NCBI GenBank assembly: GCA_903813345.2
Contig: CAIIXF020000011.1
Coordinates: forward strand, 193,001 to 253,000
Direction of reading: 5' to 3'
Origin: Owenia fusiformis
Lineage: Eukaryota > Annelida > Polychaeta > Sabellida > Oweniidae
DNA length: 60,000 nt
Shown: in pieces, positions 1 through 11,540 of the stretch
Layout of the letters: each line of letters begins with the position of its first letter
Numbering within the stretch: position 1 is the first letter of the stretch
Notes under the pieces: model-generated
Database searches by the model: none
The model's input: only the letters and a program-made list of their open reading frames with translations
What the model was told of the DNA's origin: nothing
Position numbers and translations under genes: made by a program

Positions 1-334
1 AGTGTCCTTCTCGTTTGTGTCACATAGTGAATAAAGTCCAGCACTCGTGTGCCATGATTCATAATTAATTGGTTTCTAAAGCAAAAGTGCTTGCTTGGGC
101 CATGAACTCTAGTTCGGACCCAAATTTTGTTGACATTTTATATGTAAATACATGGAATACTGGTGCATTTTATTTTGGTAACACATCAAAAGGGGTTGTG
201 GTCTTACACTCTGTAGAATGTTCAATGGGACTATCTGTGCCTTGGCGCTGCTGCTTTCTAGTTTCTGGTCTTATAAGTGTAGATGTTTGATGGAATTTTC
301 TACACCAGTTGGCATTGCTGTTATTCTGTTTCAG
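1..334 (+). other. CSTF2: Intron of CSTF2 (upstream part outside the window)
   Basis: The stretch ends in a pyrimidine-rich tract and TTTCAG acceptor at 334, just before the first readable exon. No coding signal resembling the RRM or hinge is seen here. Confidence 0.7.
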
Positions 335-3300
335 GCAATGTTGAACAGACAATCTGACCAGGTTCCCCCAGTTGCCCCAGGCCCATCTAGTACAACACCT
401 GCATCTGTGGCTCCAGCTGATAAAATGCCCGTAAGTTCAGACAAATCATGGATTCTGTTTTGTTTTGCATTTTGCATCACAGCTGATGAAGAACCCGACT
501 GGAATTGTTTTATTTCATTTTTTCAAGTAGTGCAGTATCAAACTGATAAGCTGCTAACATGATATATACAAGCAAAATCATATTGACAGAAAATATTTGA
601 ATTTGTATTTTGTAACAGAGGGAGGCTGAACCAATGAATACAACACCTGCGAGTGCTGCTCCATCATTTAGGGCTCCTCCCACCTCAATGGCCATACCAG
701 CAGCCTCAAATATGGCAGGGCCTAGCAATATGGGAGCACCTGGGCCCAATATAGGAGGCCCAGGAATGGGTGGTCCACGACCGAACATGATGGGTGGAGG
801 AATGGATCGTGGACCCGGAATGGATCGCGGACCTGGAATGGATCGGGGACCTGCAATGGATCGGGGACCTGGGATGGATCGAGGACCTGGAATGGATCGA
901 GGACCTGGAATGGATCGGGGACCTGGGATGGATCGTGGACCTGGAATGGATCACAGAGGAATGGGAAGAGGTTCGTTTTTGAAAGGCTTAAACAATTTAG
1001 AAGGGACAGAAATTATTGTAGATTTGGAGATGTAGAAATCAATCATTAGTAAAATAAAAATGGAGATATTTTCATTTCATGACATGAACTGTTATCTTTA
1101 AGAAAAAAGGCATCCCTATAAAAATCCCGATAATATTATGTAGCATTAAATCAATTTGAAAATGCAGAATTTATTTTAGACATTCATACTTTAATCGCAC
1201 TCTGAAAAAGTGGTTAAGCCACGTATGACTGTCAAATACAGCTCAGACTGATTTTTCTGCTGTATGGATGTTTGGGAAACCCTTGTGTTGAGTAATTAAA
1301 TATTGAGCTTGTTAATTTATATGTTCACAAGCTGTTGAAAGTGAATTGTTTACCAATTTTCTGAAGTATCAAAGATAATAAGCGACAAACAAAAAAGTAA
1401 CAAGGGATGGAAAAAATGTTCCAATTATTTTTGGCCCACCCCGTAAATGGCATTTTTGTCAATTTTGTTTGGCAGGTCCAGGGGACATGCATGGTGGAAT
1501 GATGGATGGACCAGGTCGTCATGACAACAGAATGGGAGGCCCTGGGCCCAGGATGGGAGACCCAAGAGGTAATGTTATCCTCCATTTTATACTAGAAGTT
1601 CAGCTGGAAAACTTAAAAGCGATGAGTGCTTGAGATATTTCATGTGATGCGTCTATAAGGTGAATTAAAGACTACTTACTGTCGAGGATTCTTAAAGTGA
1701 GAACATATAATTGTCCCTTCATGAGGATTTGAAGTGAAATCACAAAATCTGCATCCCCTTTTGTATACAATAAAAATGTCATTTTCTTTAAGGGGTCCTA
1801 AAACATCATTTTCTACTTTTTGTTGTTTCAGGGGGTCCTATGGGAGGAAACAGGAATCAAGACTCAGATTTCCGAGGACCAGGTAAAGTAAAATAAAAAA
1901 CTTAAAGCCAGTAATATTTAAGATATTGTTCAAAAGCGTTTTAACATTTGCTCAGTGAAGGTTAAAAGCAGATAATTAAAAGTACTCCAACATGGTAATG
2001 TTATGTTGAAATTGGCGTTGATTTGTGCAGACTGCCAATTGTAGTGGCCTGACACTAGAAATATGTAGTCATTGGAAAATATAGTAAAATCACTGTTACT
2101 GCACTCAATAATGCGCTGTTACTGGAATGGAAGATGGCTGAAGCTCAGTTCGATTCTTCTTTTCCCCTGATTTCTTGAGATATAGCATAAATAATCCCAA
2201 TCTTTTCAACTATAATTATCATATCTTTCTTGGAATCCAAGTGATTTCGCATGAAATAGTTTGTGGGATGACATAATCTTTTACTTAATTCATCACTTTT
2301 ATTATCTAAACAGAACTTCAAAAACGGTTAAGATTTGCACTTTAAACCCGTTTTTTTAATAACAATAGTGAGGTATTGAATTGATGGTTCAATTGTCTTC
2401 TGAATTATTTGATGCAAACTTGTAGATTTTCTTAAACATATGCAGTGATCTCCCCAACATTAAAGCAAATGGTCACGGCACCCGACTGAGATTTTAAAAA
2501 CAGCATAAATCCCAGATTATACTCTGATTTGCTGACAGATCATCACCTTAGTTTGTATTTCCAATGCAAAATTCATAGAAACCTTAAACTGCGCAAATAA
2601 AAAATTCCACGATAACATAAAACCCATTAAAAAGGCCACTCTTGTCTGCTTTTTATTTACTTATTAATGCTATATTATTATATATTTCTTAATACATTTA
2701 TTTGATTGCTGCCAGGAATGGATCATGATAGAATGCAGCCTGGTGCATGGGATTCTAGAGGTGAAATACTTAACATAATTATCACTAGGGTTGTTTGTAC
2801 TATCACTTTGGTTTGTACTATCACATGGATTGATTGTACAATCATGAGGTTTTTTTGTACTATAACATGGATTGATTGTACAATCATTAGGGTTGTTTGT
2901 ACTATCACTTTGGTTTGTACTATCACATGGATTGATTGTACAATCATTAGGGTTGTTTGTACTATCACATGGGTTGTTTGTACTATAATCTGGGTTGATT
3001 GTTAAATCACTTGTGTTGTTTTTACTTTCATCAATGTTGATTGCACTACAACTGATTTGATTGTACTATAATGGATTTTATAACCAGGTTGTTTGCACTT
3101 ATACCAGTGATGTTTGTGTTGTCTCTTACAGCTATTATTTGTAAATGTAGCTTTAAGGAACTATTGCTTGCTAGAATATCAAAGAACAAACAACCCACTC
3201 AATAGTGTAATGGATAGATTAATATAATGCTTAAATAGCTTTTCATTTTCTCTAAAATTGCTTACCCATTGATTTAACATTATATACAATATTACCATCA

Positions 3301-6300
3301 TAGTTATTATCTTTTTTGTCATGTCACCATGGTTACATGACCCGTCAAGATCAGCCATATTATCAAAACAAGGAGGCAATCATAACTGACCTCTTTCGTT
3401 ATTTTCTGACCCAGCCTCAGATCCCCCTATATCTAATCCTTTCCTCTAGACACCAAGCTCATTATCTAATCCTTTCCTCTAGACACCAAGCTCATTATCT
3501 AATCCTTTCCTCTAGACACCAAGCTCATTATCTTACATGCACATGCCTTTTATTCTGCAATATATGTAACACTCTTCCCTGTTATGTTTCTGCTAATTAG
3601 TGAATTAATATTCAAGTGAAAAAAGGCTGATTCTGCTAGGGAAAAGGTCCATTCCACATGAATTTTGCATAAAAATCTCTGTATCACGCCCGGTGATTGT
3701 GAAAATGGGACAGAGGGGGGGGGCAGTCAATTTCCGCCAGAAAATGCAAAAATCTGGAAGATTTATCTTTTCAAGAAAAAGTTTACTATTGAATTGCTGA
3801 ATGGATAGGCGCACAGTATGATAGAATATGTTAGGTCTTCTGAGATTTTTTCTGAACCGACACCAGGGGTTTCATTAGCAGCAGGCAACAAGTCAATGTT
3901 TTTGCTATAAATCAAGCAACAATAGTCCCATTTTAATTTTTATATAATGTTTGGAAACTTATCCTATAAAGTCAGCAATGGCATTAATTTAGTTATGATA
4001 ATGTTACTTAAACATATTTATAACAGGTCGTATAGACCATTGTTGCTTGATTTACCGCAAAAACATTGACTTGTGCACATTGGTGGCCTTGTGCCATTTC
4101 TAATATATCTCATATCATAGAAGCGCATCGGTTAAAAAGAATCATAGAAGACCTAACATTTTTTACCGTACCATGCACCTATTCATTCAGGGCGTTTCAC
4201 CCCCCCCCCCTCCGTCCCATTTTCACGATCACCGGGTGTGTTTTTTTTTTAGAAAAATCAAACAAATATTGCATTTTGAAAGTAATTTGGTCAGTGTTAG
4301 AAGTACTTTATTTTAGCCACTATATGTCAATTTATTGTAAACAACAGGTCAATTTATTGTAGCAGCATTATTGTAACAACGAGTCAATTTATTATAATAA
4401 CAGGTCAATTTATTGTAACAACAGGTCAGTTTATCGTAGCAGCATATCAATTTATTGTAACAATAGGTCAATTTATTGTAACTATATGTAAATTTATTGT
4501 AGCAGCATTATTGTAACAACAGGTCAATTTATTGTAACAACAGGTCAATTTATTGTAACAACAGGTCAATTTATCGTAACAGCATATCAATTTATTGTAA
4601 CAATAGGTCAATTTATTGTAACTATATGTAAATTTATTGTAGCAAAAGAGATCTCTTGTTTGTGTTTCTCGTTTTCTAAATCAGTTTTCACTTTTATTCT
4701 TGCAGATATGGGAAGGAGAGATATGGGAGGCAGAGGTAGAGATCCTAGAGATCGAGATCCAAGAGATCAGCGTGATCAAAGAGATATGCGTGGTGATCCA
4801 CGAGACATGCGTGATCCAAGGAGTGAAATGCGTGACTCTAGAGATATGCGTGACCAAAGAGGAGATATGCGTGACCAAAGAGGAGATATGCGTGATCCGC
4901 GAGGCATGGGCCCAGGTGTGGGAGGGGATCCAAGGATGGGTAGAGGGCCAGGAGGTCCACAACCTGGAGCTGCTCCCCAAGGGAGACAACAGGTAACCGT
5001 CAGGTTCTGTTTTCCAATTTTAAAGTGTGCGCCTGACCCGGCTACGTATAGCACAGAGTTTATACTGGCGGATTAGACTAGTTCATTTTTATATGTGTGT
5101 GAAAGCTTTCTCTTATTTGCGTTTTTTCGTTTAGTACGGTTTTGTTATAATTGCCGAGGTCATATAACCGGGATAAAACAATGATTATCGTTGACTGCCC
5201 ACACACAAAACATACGTTGAGTGAACAGTGTTATCACAAACAACAGGCTTTAGAATACAAAGCGTAGTGTGATGATAAGCTGTACACTACCACTGCTGCA
5301 TGTACATATTAATAATTTACTAGGGCTCCCAAAGAGTGGATAGGGAGGTTGTGTTTGTCACTTTTAAATTTTACAATTTCAAAATTGTCATTTTACATGT
5401 CATAATTTGTTGGTTTCATTCGTTTAGCCGATCAAAACATAGTAAAACAATAAATTGTCTGTTACGTACAATTAATTTTGTTCAGTTTTGATTAGTTGTC
5501 AGAATAAAGTTACGTTCATCGGAATCCATGTATCAAAACAAAAATCCTATTTTCACTTCAAAATACTTCAGTGAGATGAATTGTCACATGCAATAACTTA
5601 TTGTCGTATTCCTTATTTTATCTTCTCGATAGTAGCATTTAGTCGCACATTTGATGCCAGGTCACCTTGTCGCGTACCTCTTGGGGAACCCCACATTTAT
5701 GTGTGTACTCATGGAAGTAAATTCCCCGGTGTAGCTGAGAGCCACAAACTTTTCAACAGGTTCGAAATGACCAATTTCTCTCATATATACTCTAAATATT
5801 TTATTATTTAGCACCTACAAAGTATTGCTAATAACCATATGTAATTTCAATAAGGAAACTTATCTGGCTACATATGAATTCAATATCAACACTAGCTGTT
5901 CTCTCAACACGTCCTGGCTTACCTTGTGGTGACAAACCCTGGATTTTCGCTATTTATAGTTTATCAACACCTGGACGCATGCGCATTTTAAAGTTTATCG
6001 GGCACTTTAACCCTAAAGGAATATTCACTCAAAAGATAGGTATCTATATGGAGAACCGAATTCAACAATGTTTTTCTCTTAAACCAATCATTGAAAACAT
6101 TCTGTAGAAAAAAACATGGTATTATGTAATGTTGACTGATTGACAACAATTTAATGCGAAAATTATTTAGAAATATTTGATATAACTGTTTTTGTTAACA
6201 TTTTTTGTTTTTTTAGTGCAATCGTTTTTGCTCCTTTCTACCAATTCTTGAGAATGAAATAAAATGTCTTTCCGAACCTTGTTGGAACAAAACAGCATAT

Positions 6301-7412
6301 ACAACATGTTTTTAGACCTCCCAATATTAAAGTTATACAAAGGAATTTTTGGTTGATTTTAAAAAAGTATTCAAAACAAAATTCCCCCAAAATAGATAAA
6401 AATCAAGAAAGACCTTTTATTTCATTAACAAGATACTTTTTTAAAATCAACCAAAATTTCCTTTGTACAATTACAATATTGAGAGACATGTGTTTATGTC
6501 GTTTTGTGCCAATGAGGTTTGGAAAGATGTTTCATTTCACTTTGGAAACATGATACCAAAAACAAAACAAGTGTTTGATGTGTTTTTTAAAACAATATAG
6601 ATGAAAGTATGTATATCTATTTCAAATTATATTGTTACCATTCCAAAGATGGCCATTAAATGACAATTTGTAAGATTTTAAAAAATTTTTGATGATTGGT
6701 TTAAGAGAAACATGTGTTCAAAAAGTTCGCCATATCGATACCCATTCTTTAATGTTTTTAATCCTAGAATAGGAAGTACTGTTATTTTATGTCATAATTA
6801 GTAAAACATGCTGAAATACAGTGGCTTACTTGCCTAATCAGAATTAAATCAATTGGATTTGCGACGCCTTGGCATTTTTGTTATTTAATAAAGAAAATCC
6901 TTTCAAAAAGTGTCTATAAAATCTGTCCTTACTCATTGTTACAAGTTTCTAGCCTATTGGCACATGTTCTGCTTGTAACCATTTATGGATTTCTGTTCTG
7001 TTATAGGGTGGTATGGGTGGCCCAGCGGGTGGCATGCTTGGGGGCCCAGGAGGGGGCCTAGCTGGCCTTGGTAATATGCTAGCAGGAGGTGGTGGAGCAG
7101 GCGGTCAAAGTCAAGACCAGGAGAAGGTTAGTACTATTCAGGTTACAAACCATTGGTGGGATATAGTCACATGATGACAGCGTTATCGTCCCACTTTTTT
7201 GTCATCGCCATTAGAGGAAAACCTCTCATCAGATTTTCTTCAAACTCATTTGTATTAACACATAAATGTAACCTTTAATATTTCAGGCTGCATTGATTAT
7301 GCAAGTTCTACAGCTAACAGACCAACAAATATCAATGTTACCTCCAGACCAGAGGCAGAGTATCCTTATTCTCAAAGAACAGATTTCACGCACAGGTGCC
7401 CCGCCTACTTAG
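335..7412 (+). CDS. CSTF2: Cleavage stimulation factor subunit 2 (CstF-64), 3' part of gene, 8 exons
   Basis: CstF-64 is the nuclear RNA-binding subunit of CstF, which binds the GU-rich element downstream of poly(A) sites. Exons read as 335-430, 619-970, 1476-1568, 1832-1882, 2716-2760, 4706-4992, 7007-7126 and 7287-7412. All have GT/AG borders and phases agree at each join, giving 1170 nt, 389 codons plus TAG. The first six exons encode a Pro/Gly/Met/Arg-rich linker: eight MDRGPG-type hexapeptides (802-945) and an Arg/Asp-rich stretch (RDMRDPR-like, 4706-4992). Exon 7 is Gly-rich. The last exon carries the C-terminal three-helix domain (ALIMQVLQLTDQQI, MLPPDQRQSILILKEQI), nearly identical to the vertebrate domain known to contact Pcf11. 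The RRM and hinge are absent, so the gene starts upstream of this window. The donor after position 970 (GTTCGT) is weak. Family call is very sure; CSTF2 versus a paralogue cannot be tested here. Confidence 0.95.
802..945 (+). repeat. Coding 18-bp minisatellite, 8 copies of MDRGPG
   Basis: Eight consecutive 18-bp units within the second readable CSTF2 exon encode MDRGP followed by G (one copy has A). Codons vary between units (CGT, CGC, CGG, CGA for Arg), so the repeat is not brand new, yet the peptide is constant. It lies in the linker where vertebrate CstF-64 carries a different pentapeptide (MEARA/G) repeat. Confidence 0.95.
2780..3075. repeat. Degenerate tandem repeat in CSTF2 intron
   Basis: Variants of TTGTACTATCAC and TTGATTGTACAATCA alternate across about 290 bp right after the exon ending at 2760. 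Short open frames here are repeat artefacts. Confidence 0.85.
3431..3529. repeat. 33-bp tandem repeat, 3 copies
   Basis: Three identical 33-bp units beginning ATCTAATCCTTTCC lie head to tail inside a CSTF2 intron. Confidence 0.95.
3684..4231. mobile_element. Fold-back (inverted-repeat) element in CSTF2 intron
   Basis: Left arm (about 3684-3917) and right arm (about 4024-4231) are imperfect reverse complements. For example CCCGGTGATTGTGAAAATGG on the left pairs with CCATTTTCACGATCACCGGG on the right, and the innermost parts pair around CAAGCAACAATAG / CATTGTTGCTTG. The spacer is about 100 bp. No transposase is present; likely a MITE or fold-back element. Confidence 0.8.
4310..4646. repeat. 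About 21-22-bp tandem repeat upstream of a CSTF2 acceptor
   Basis: Many imperfect units of GTCAATTTATTGTAACAACA with higher-order duplication. The array stops about 60 bp before the acceptor of the Arg/Asp-rich exon at 4706. Confidence 0.9.
4993..6031 (+). other. CSTF2 intron, unique-looking sequence
   Basis: About 1 kb of the intron between the exons ending at 4992 and starting at 7007. I see no coding signal, no RNA gene and no clear repeat. Confidence 0.5.
6032..6752. mobile_element. Long imperfect palindrome (fold-back element) in CSTF2 intron
   Basis: The two halves pair over nearly their whole length around a centre near 6395. Outer pair: GAAAAACATTGTTG-type sequence (minus strand of about 6065) with TTTAAGAGAAACATGTGTTC (about 6700). 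Inner pair: GGTTGATTTTAAAAAAGTAT (about 6350) with ATACTTTTTTAAAATCAACC (about 6432). No coding capacity is recognised. Confidence 0.8.
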
Positions 7413-7755
7413 TTTGACAGAAAGATGCCCCACCCACTTAGACCCTTTAGGATTATCAATTTGTTCAGCCAATTTGACTCAAAGCCTTGACAACACACTG
7501 AAATACAATTTTCACATCTAGAAAATAATTATGCCCTGCTGGTGTAACAAGTTCTGATATCTGGAGTCTTACGATATTTTGGAGCCAGTATCTTGAAAAT
7601 AAACAATATAAACAAACTGCATCATGTGAATGGTAATTATTGGAACATTGCTTAATTGAGTAAACCAGCCATAGGATCATAATGGTATTACAAAGAGTAA
7701 TGTGGAGCAGTCACAGTTGAACTAATTCCAGAATTCATTGAATGCATTTACTATT

Positions 7756-7812
7756 GGATGCCTCATTAACATGTGGATGCCTCATTAACATGTGGATGCC
7801 TCATTAACATGT
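7756..7812. repeat. 19-bp tandem repeat, 3 copies, in inferred 3' UTR
   Basis: Three perfect copies of GGATGCCTCATTAACATGT. Confidence 0.95.
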
Positions 7813-7925
7813 GGACCCTTGTTAGTGTAAAGTTCAACCCTTTAACTACATCCAACCTGTATTAGAAGTACTGCTACATACGAAACCTTTCAGTTTCACC
7901 AAATTGTGTCATTCAGTGAGTGATA

Positions 7926-7931
7926 AATAAA
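7926..7931 (+). promoter_or_regulatory. Polyadenylation signal AATAAA, proximal
   Basis: Canonical AATAAA about 510 nt downstream of the CSTF2 stop. Confidence 0.5.
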
Positions 7932-8313
7932 ATATCATTTTTAGCAATACTATGTGTATGTCAATATTAAGGATACTGCAATTTCCATGGCAATGCTTTG
8001 CTGTTTTACAATACTGTTTGAGCATAATTTCCACTGCAGTGCTGTTTAAGATTAGGACTGTTAAATGTTATTAAAGCTACAAACTGCTGTTTGATCATGA
8101 TGCAAATCGAGGAAGTATTTTCAAACTAGCATTTACATGTATTGTATGCACTATAATGTGTCTACACGACATCTGGAAAATCAATTGTTTAAATGAAAAA
8201 CTGCTTTATATTTATAAGTTTATCACACTGGAATCTTGCATTAAATGTTAGCTAATGTTGGTGAATGAGCAGAACATTTTATTTTAAAACAATATGTATA
8301 CATATCGATGAGA

Positions 8314-8319
8314 AATAAA
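8314..8319 (+). promoter_or_regulatory. Polyadenylation signal AATAAA, distal
   Basis: Canonical AATAAA about 900 nt downstream of the CSTF2 stop, followed by a TG-containing stretch (TGTCACAC, then TTGTTTATTG). It precedes the repeat at 8390 and is a plausible main site. Confidence 0.5.
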
Positions 8320-8389
8320 ATGTCACACAAAATCTGTATCTAAAGAATTGTTTATTGTACTTGCTTCAGAGAAATATGTATATATGTGA

Positions 8390-8482
8390 GGTCACGCATA
8401 TATGTTAGGTCACGCATATATGTTAGGTCACGCATATATGTTAGGTCACGCATATATGTTAGGTCATGCATATATGTTAGGT
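8390..8482. repeat. 18-bp tandem repeat, about 5 copies
   Basis: Units GGTCACGCATATATGTTA in tandem, one with T for C. Confidence 0.95.
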
Positions 8483-8687
8483 GGGACCATTTAACAACTG
8501 ACCCATAAAGCGGTGGAAAATGGCACATCATTCTGCACCACATCAATTTCCATTTCTAGATGACTCAGTTCTGATTTTGTATATTCTCCCCCTGAATCGT
8601 ATATTAACTTTAATATGCATCTGATAGAAACAATGAATTAAATTGAATGATAATTTTTATTACAAAATAATAAATAATTATATATAT

Positions 8688-9478
8688 AGGGTGTTTCATA
8701 TGTGTTAACCCCCCCCCCCCCCCTCTAAAATCATATATGTGGCATGCCATTCTATCATGTTGTATATCATTTTGTTCCTCATAGAAAGTTACATATGATT
8801 GTAAAGTTTCAGAATCCAGGGTGTCCTTGAAAAAAGATGCAATGTATAGTATGTGGGTATGGGGTCATTTAGGGGCAATTTCTGGTCATTTTGAGGGCAA
8901 TTTAAAAGAAAAATTTAGTTTCCGTATTGCAGTTTTCATTGTGACAAAGTTCAGTCCACATATCTGTGAGAGTTATTCACAAGGATATATAGACAGGGCT
9001 CATGCAGTGGCTTATAGGGATGCCAGGCAGCATGGTACCGCCGTTATCATTTAAATGGTTTACAGACAAAAGTGAACAGGTCACCGAACTGGTCATGCAG
9101 TGGCTTATAGGGATGCCAGGAAGCATGGTACAGCCGTTATCATTTAAATGGTTAACAGACAAAAGTGAACAGGTCACCGAACTGGTCATGCAGTGGCTTA
9201 TAGGGATGCCAGGAAGCATGGTACCGCCGTTATCATTTAAATGGTTAACAGACAAAGTGAACGGGTCACCGAACTGGGTCCAAAAATGTTTACAAATTAC
9301 CCCGTGCCCGCATACTTTGATACATCATATCTTTTTATAGGGACACCCTTGATTTTGAAACTTTGCAATCTAATCTGACTTTTCATAAGGAACAAAATGA
9401 TATATAACATGATAGGATGGCAATGCTATATGTATGATTTCAGAGGGGGTGCATACATATGAAACGCCCTGTATATAG
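8688..9478. mobile_element. Non-autonomous DNA transposon with CAGGGTG-type termini and internal 93-bp repeats
   Basis: Left end GGGTGTTTCATATGTG follows TATATATA; right end CATATGAAACGCCCTG is followed by TATATA. The inverted arms extend about 145 bp each (ATCATTTTGTTCCT on the left, AGGAACAAAATGAT on the right). The interior is non-coding and contains the 93-bp repeat. TA flanks fit a Tc1/mariner-like element mobilised in trans (inference). Confidence 0.8.
9001..9270. repeat. 93-bp tandem repeat, 3 copies, inside transposon
   Basis: CATGCAGTGGCTTATAGGGA recurs at 9001, 9094 and 9187, giving a period of exactly 93 bp. Open frames on both strands across it are a consequence of the period being divisible by three. 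Confidence 0.95.
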
Positions 9479-9606
9479 TATTAAAGGGGTCCGCGCATTA
9501 TACCGAAACCCATTATACCGACGCACATTATACCGAAACCCATTATACCGACGCGCATTGTACCGAAGGCGTTATACCGAATGCCATAATCACTGTTCCA
9601 CAACTA

Positions 9607-9633
9607 GTTACTTTGACGGAACGTCAATGTAAC
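9607..9633. repeat. Short near-perfect palindrome
   Basis: GTTACTTTGACG-GAA-CGTCAATGTAAC forms a 12-bp-arm hairpin with one mismatch. Related sequence recurs at 9812-9866 (GTTACATTGACG, GTTACTTTGTCAATGG). Confidence 0.7.
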
Positions 9634-9639
9634 AAAATG

Positions 9640-10785
9640 GATGAACTTCCTGGTTACGAATTTTTTGCTTTCTCGATTTAAACCTACTAAGTCAAGTTTC
9701 AGATTATAATTTGGCCCAGAGCTAGAAAATAGCCTAGATTTAATAAGTTTCTTCGATTTGGAATTTGTTTTGTAAATGAAGCTGTAATTCATATACTAAG
9801 CCCCTCGCTTTTGTTACATTGACGAAAGCCTGTTATATTACCAATGTATGTTACTTTGTCAATGGGGATTTAGCTCGACCATTTTTAGAAAACTTGAAAA
9901 TCTCTAGAATTTGAATAAAGGTAAATAACAGTGCAAAAACTAAGTTGTTTTGATAGAAAATTACACACAGAATTCAAATAGAAGAAAATTTTAGTCTTTA
10001 GTGGTTAAAAATGCAGATCTCCTAAGATTTCAAAGCTATATGGAAAAGCCACTATTAGATAGATGCCTTCACTAGGCTATTCTCTGTACTTGTGTCCGTG
10101 CCTCATTTTGAGAAGCGAGTGTAAATTCTTTTCGGAAACATGATTATGTTTTCCCTGTAATATGAATTGGAGATATCTGACAAAATGGATAGCCTTAAAT
10201 ATGAATTTTGTGTTTTGGAGCATGCGGAAATATCTTGAACACTTTGAAACTGAAGTACAGTTCTTTAATAGGTCGTTCAGTTTTCTTCTTTTTGTTCTAC
10301 ACAACACTTGTGTTTAATAGCCATGCGTAATTATTAATAATAAGCGTAATCAGATTATTTCAAGATTACACAAACCTATTCACTTACCGTTATATTGAGC
10401 GATCTAGATGCGTCAATTATAATTGTTTTCACTCATCGGCTTTAGTGGCCCGCGATACGTTTTATTTCATTCGTTTGAGACGCAATTGACATATTGGCCA
10501 AAATCAAATGTCCTAAATGATTCTTCTTCATTTTGGATGTTTCTCCTACCCGATATTCAAAGATGTGTCTTAAATATTATACTTTACATTGATTACGATT
10601 CTTGTACTTTCTGTCTTTACGACTCCCGTTCACATTTGCAAGAGTTGTTGATTGCATTGCCTTGGTCGTTGGTCGAACTTCGATTCAAACTAAATCAGAT
10701 TAATCAATTAAGAAATGTAATATCATGTTTATCCATGCAAATAATTGTAGCAACTACATTATTTTTTAGCAGTTTTGACACCTAA
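9640..10785. other. Non-coding interior, nothing recognised
   Basis: AT-rich sequence inside the bounded 3.1-kb region. The longest open frame (10423-10785, 120 codons) has no recognisable domain and no sign of splicing; I do not call it a gene. Confidence 0.5.
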
Positions 10786-10787
10786 GC

Positions 10788-11165
10788 AGGGTAGCCTAGT
10801 GGCGTAGACTGAGGCTACTTTGCAGTCGAACGTCGTGGGATACGGAGGTCCCGCGTTCGAGCCCCAGGTACGGAGTTGTTGATCATTGGCACTACGGACA
10901 CCCTGTCCGAAGGTCCAACCGTTTACCGGCCCTTGGCATGGGTTGGTTCTCTGGCCTCTCTGCGGCCTGAGACAGATTGTGAGACTGTGGTTGGTTCCTC
11001 CACTAACGTGCTTTAGTAAACTCCGGGAGTCATACAGTATGGTAGCGGGCCCCCACCAAGGGCAGTAGTGGAACGACGCGAATCGGTCCCAGTATGGTTG
11101 CCTTGCAACTGAAGAGACTCGAGGAAATCATGCCACTCGCAGTGACCCAGAAAAGACTTTTGCTT
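10788..11165 (+). mobile_element. tRNA-derived SINE
   Basis: The head looks like a tRNA gene: an A-box-like TAGCCTAGTGGCGTAG near 10800 and a B-box GCGTTCGAGCC about 55 bp later near 10853. These are internal RNA polymerase III promoter elements. A GC-rich body follows (through ACCAAGGGCAGTAGTGGAAC) with composition unlike its AT-rich surroundings. The acceptor-stem pairing of a functional tRNA is not obvious, so I call a SINE rather than a tRNA gene. The 3' limit is uncertain. Confidence 0.7.
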
Positions 11166-11202
11166 CTTTATTTGACTCCCACGAAGTCCCTTGAGACCTT
11201 GA

Positions 11203-11540
11203 TGCCTTTGCCCCATCGTGCCCCATGGAGTCCCATCAAGCCCAAAGGAGTCTTATCAAATTCCACCGTGCCCCATTGCTGTATGTCGGGCTTCACACAA
11301 CACGTCATATGATCGAAAATCCCACGATGCCCCATGGAAAGAATGAACATGTTCATTCTCGATGGGACTCCGTGGGATTTTGCCCCATCGAGTCCCATCG
11401 TGGGACTTCATGGGACTCGATGGGACAAGATGGGGCAAAATCCCACGGAGTCCCATGAAGTCCCACGTACTTCATTTGGCAAAATCCCAAAAGGTCCCAC
11501 GCAATGTTAAGTCTATGGAGGTCCCAACTTGCCCTATTGG
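11203..11540. repeat. CCCATGG/GGGACT short repeats in both orientations
   Basis: Dense, degenerate units such as GTCCCATCGAGTCCCA and TGGGACTTCATGGGACTC occur in direct and inverted orientation, giving strong hairpin potential. All open frames here are repeat-derived. Confidence 0.8.

Larger units (their letters stand above)
7413..8330 (+). other. CSTF2: CSTF2 3' UTR (inferred)
   Basis: Noncoding sequence after the TAG at 7410-7412. It contains a 19-bp repeat in three copies (7756-7812, GGATGCCTCATTAACATGT) and two AATAAA signals. The true cleavage site is not visible from sequence alone. Confidence 0.6.

Noticed and set aside
10788-10870. A functional tRNA gene
   Set aside because: A and B boxes are present, but I could not pair a convincing acceptor stem, and a SINE body follows directly.
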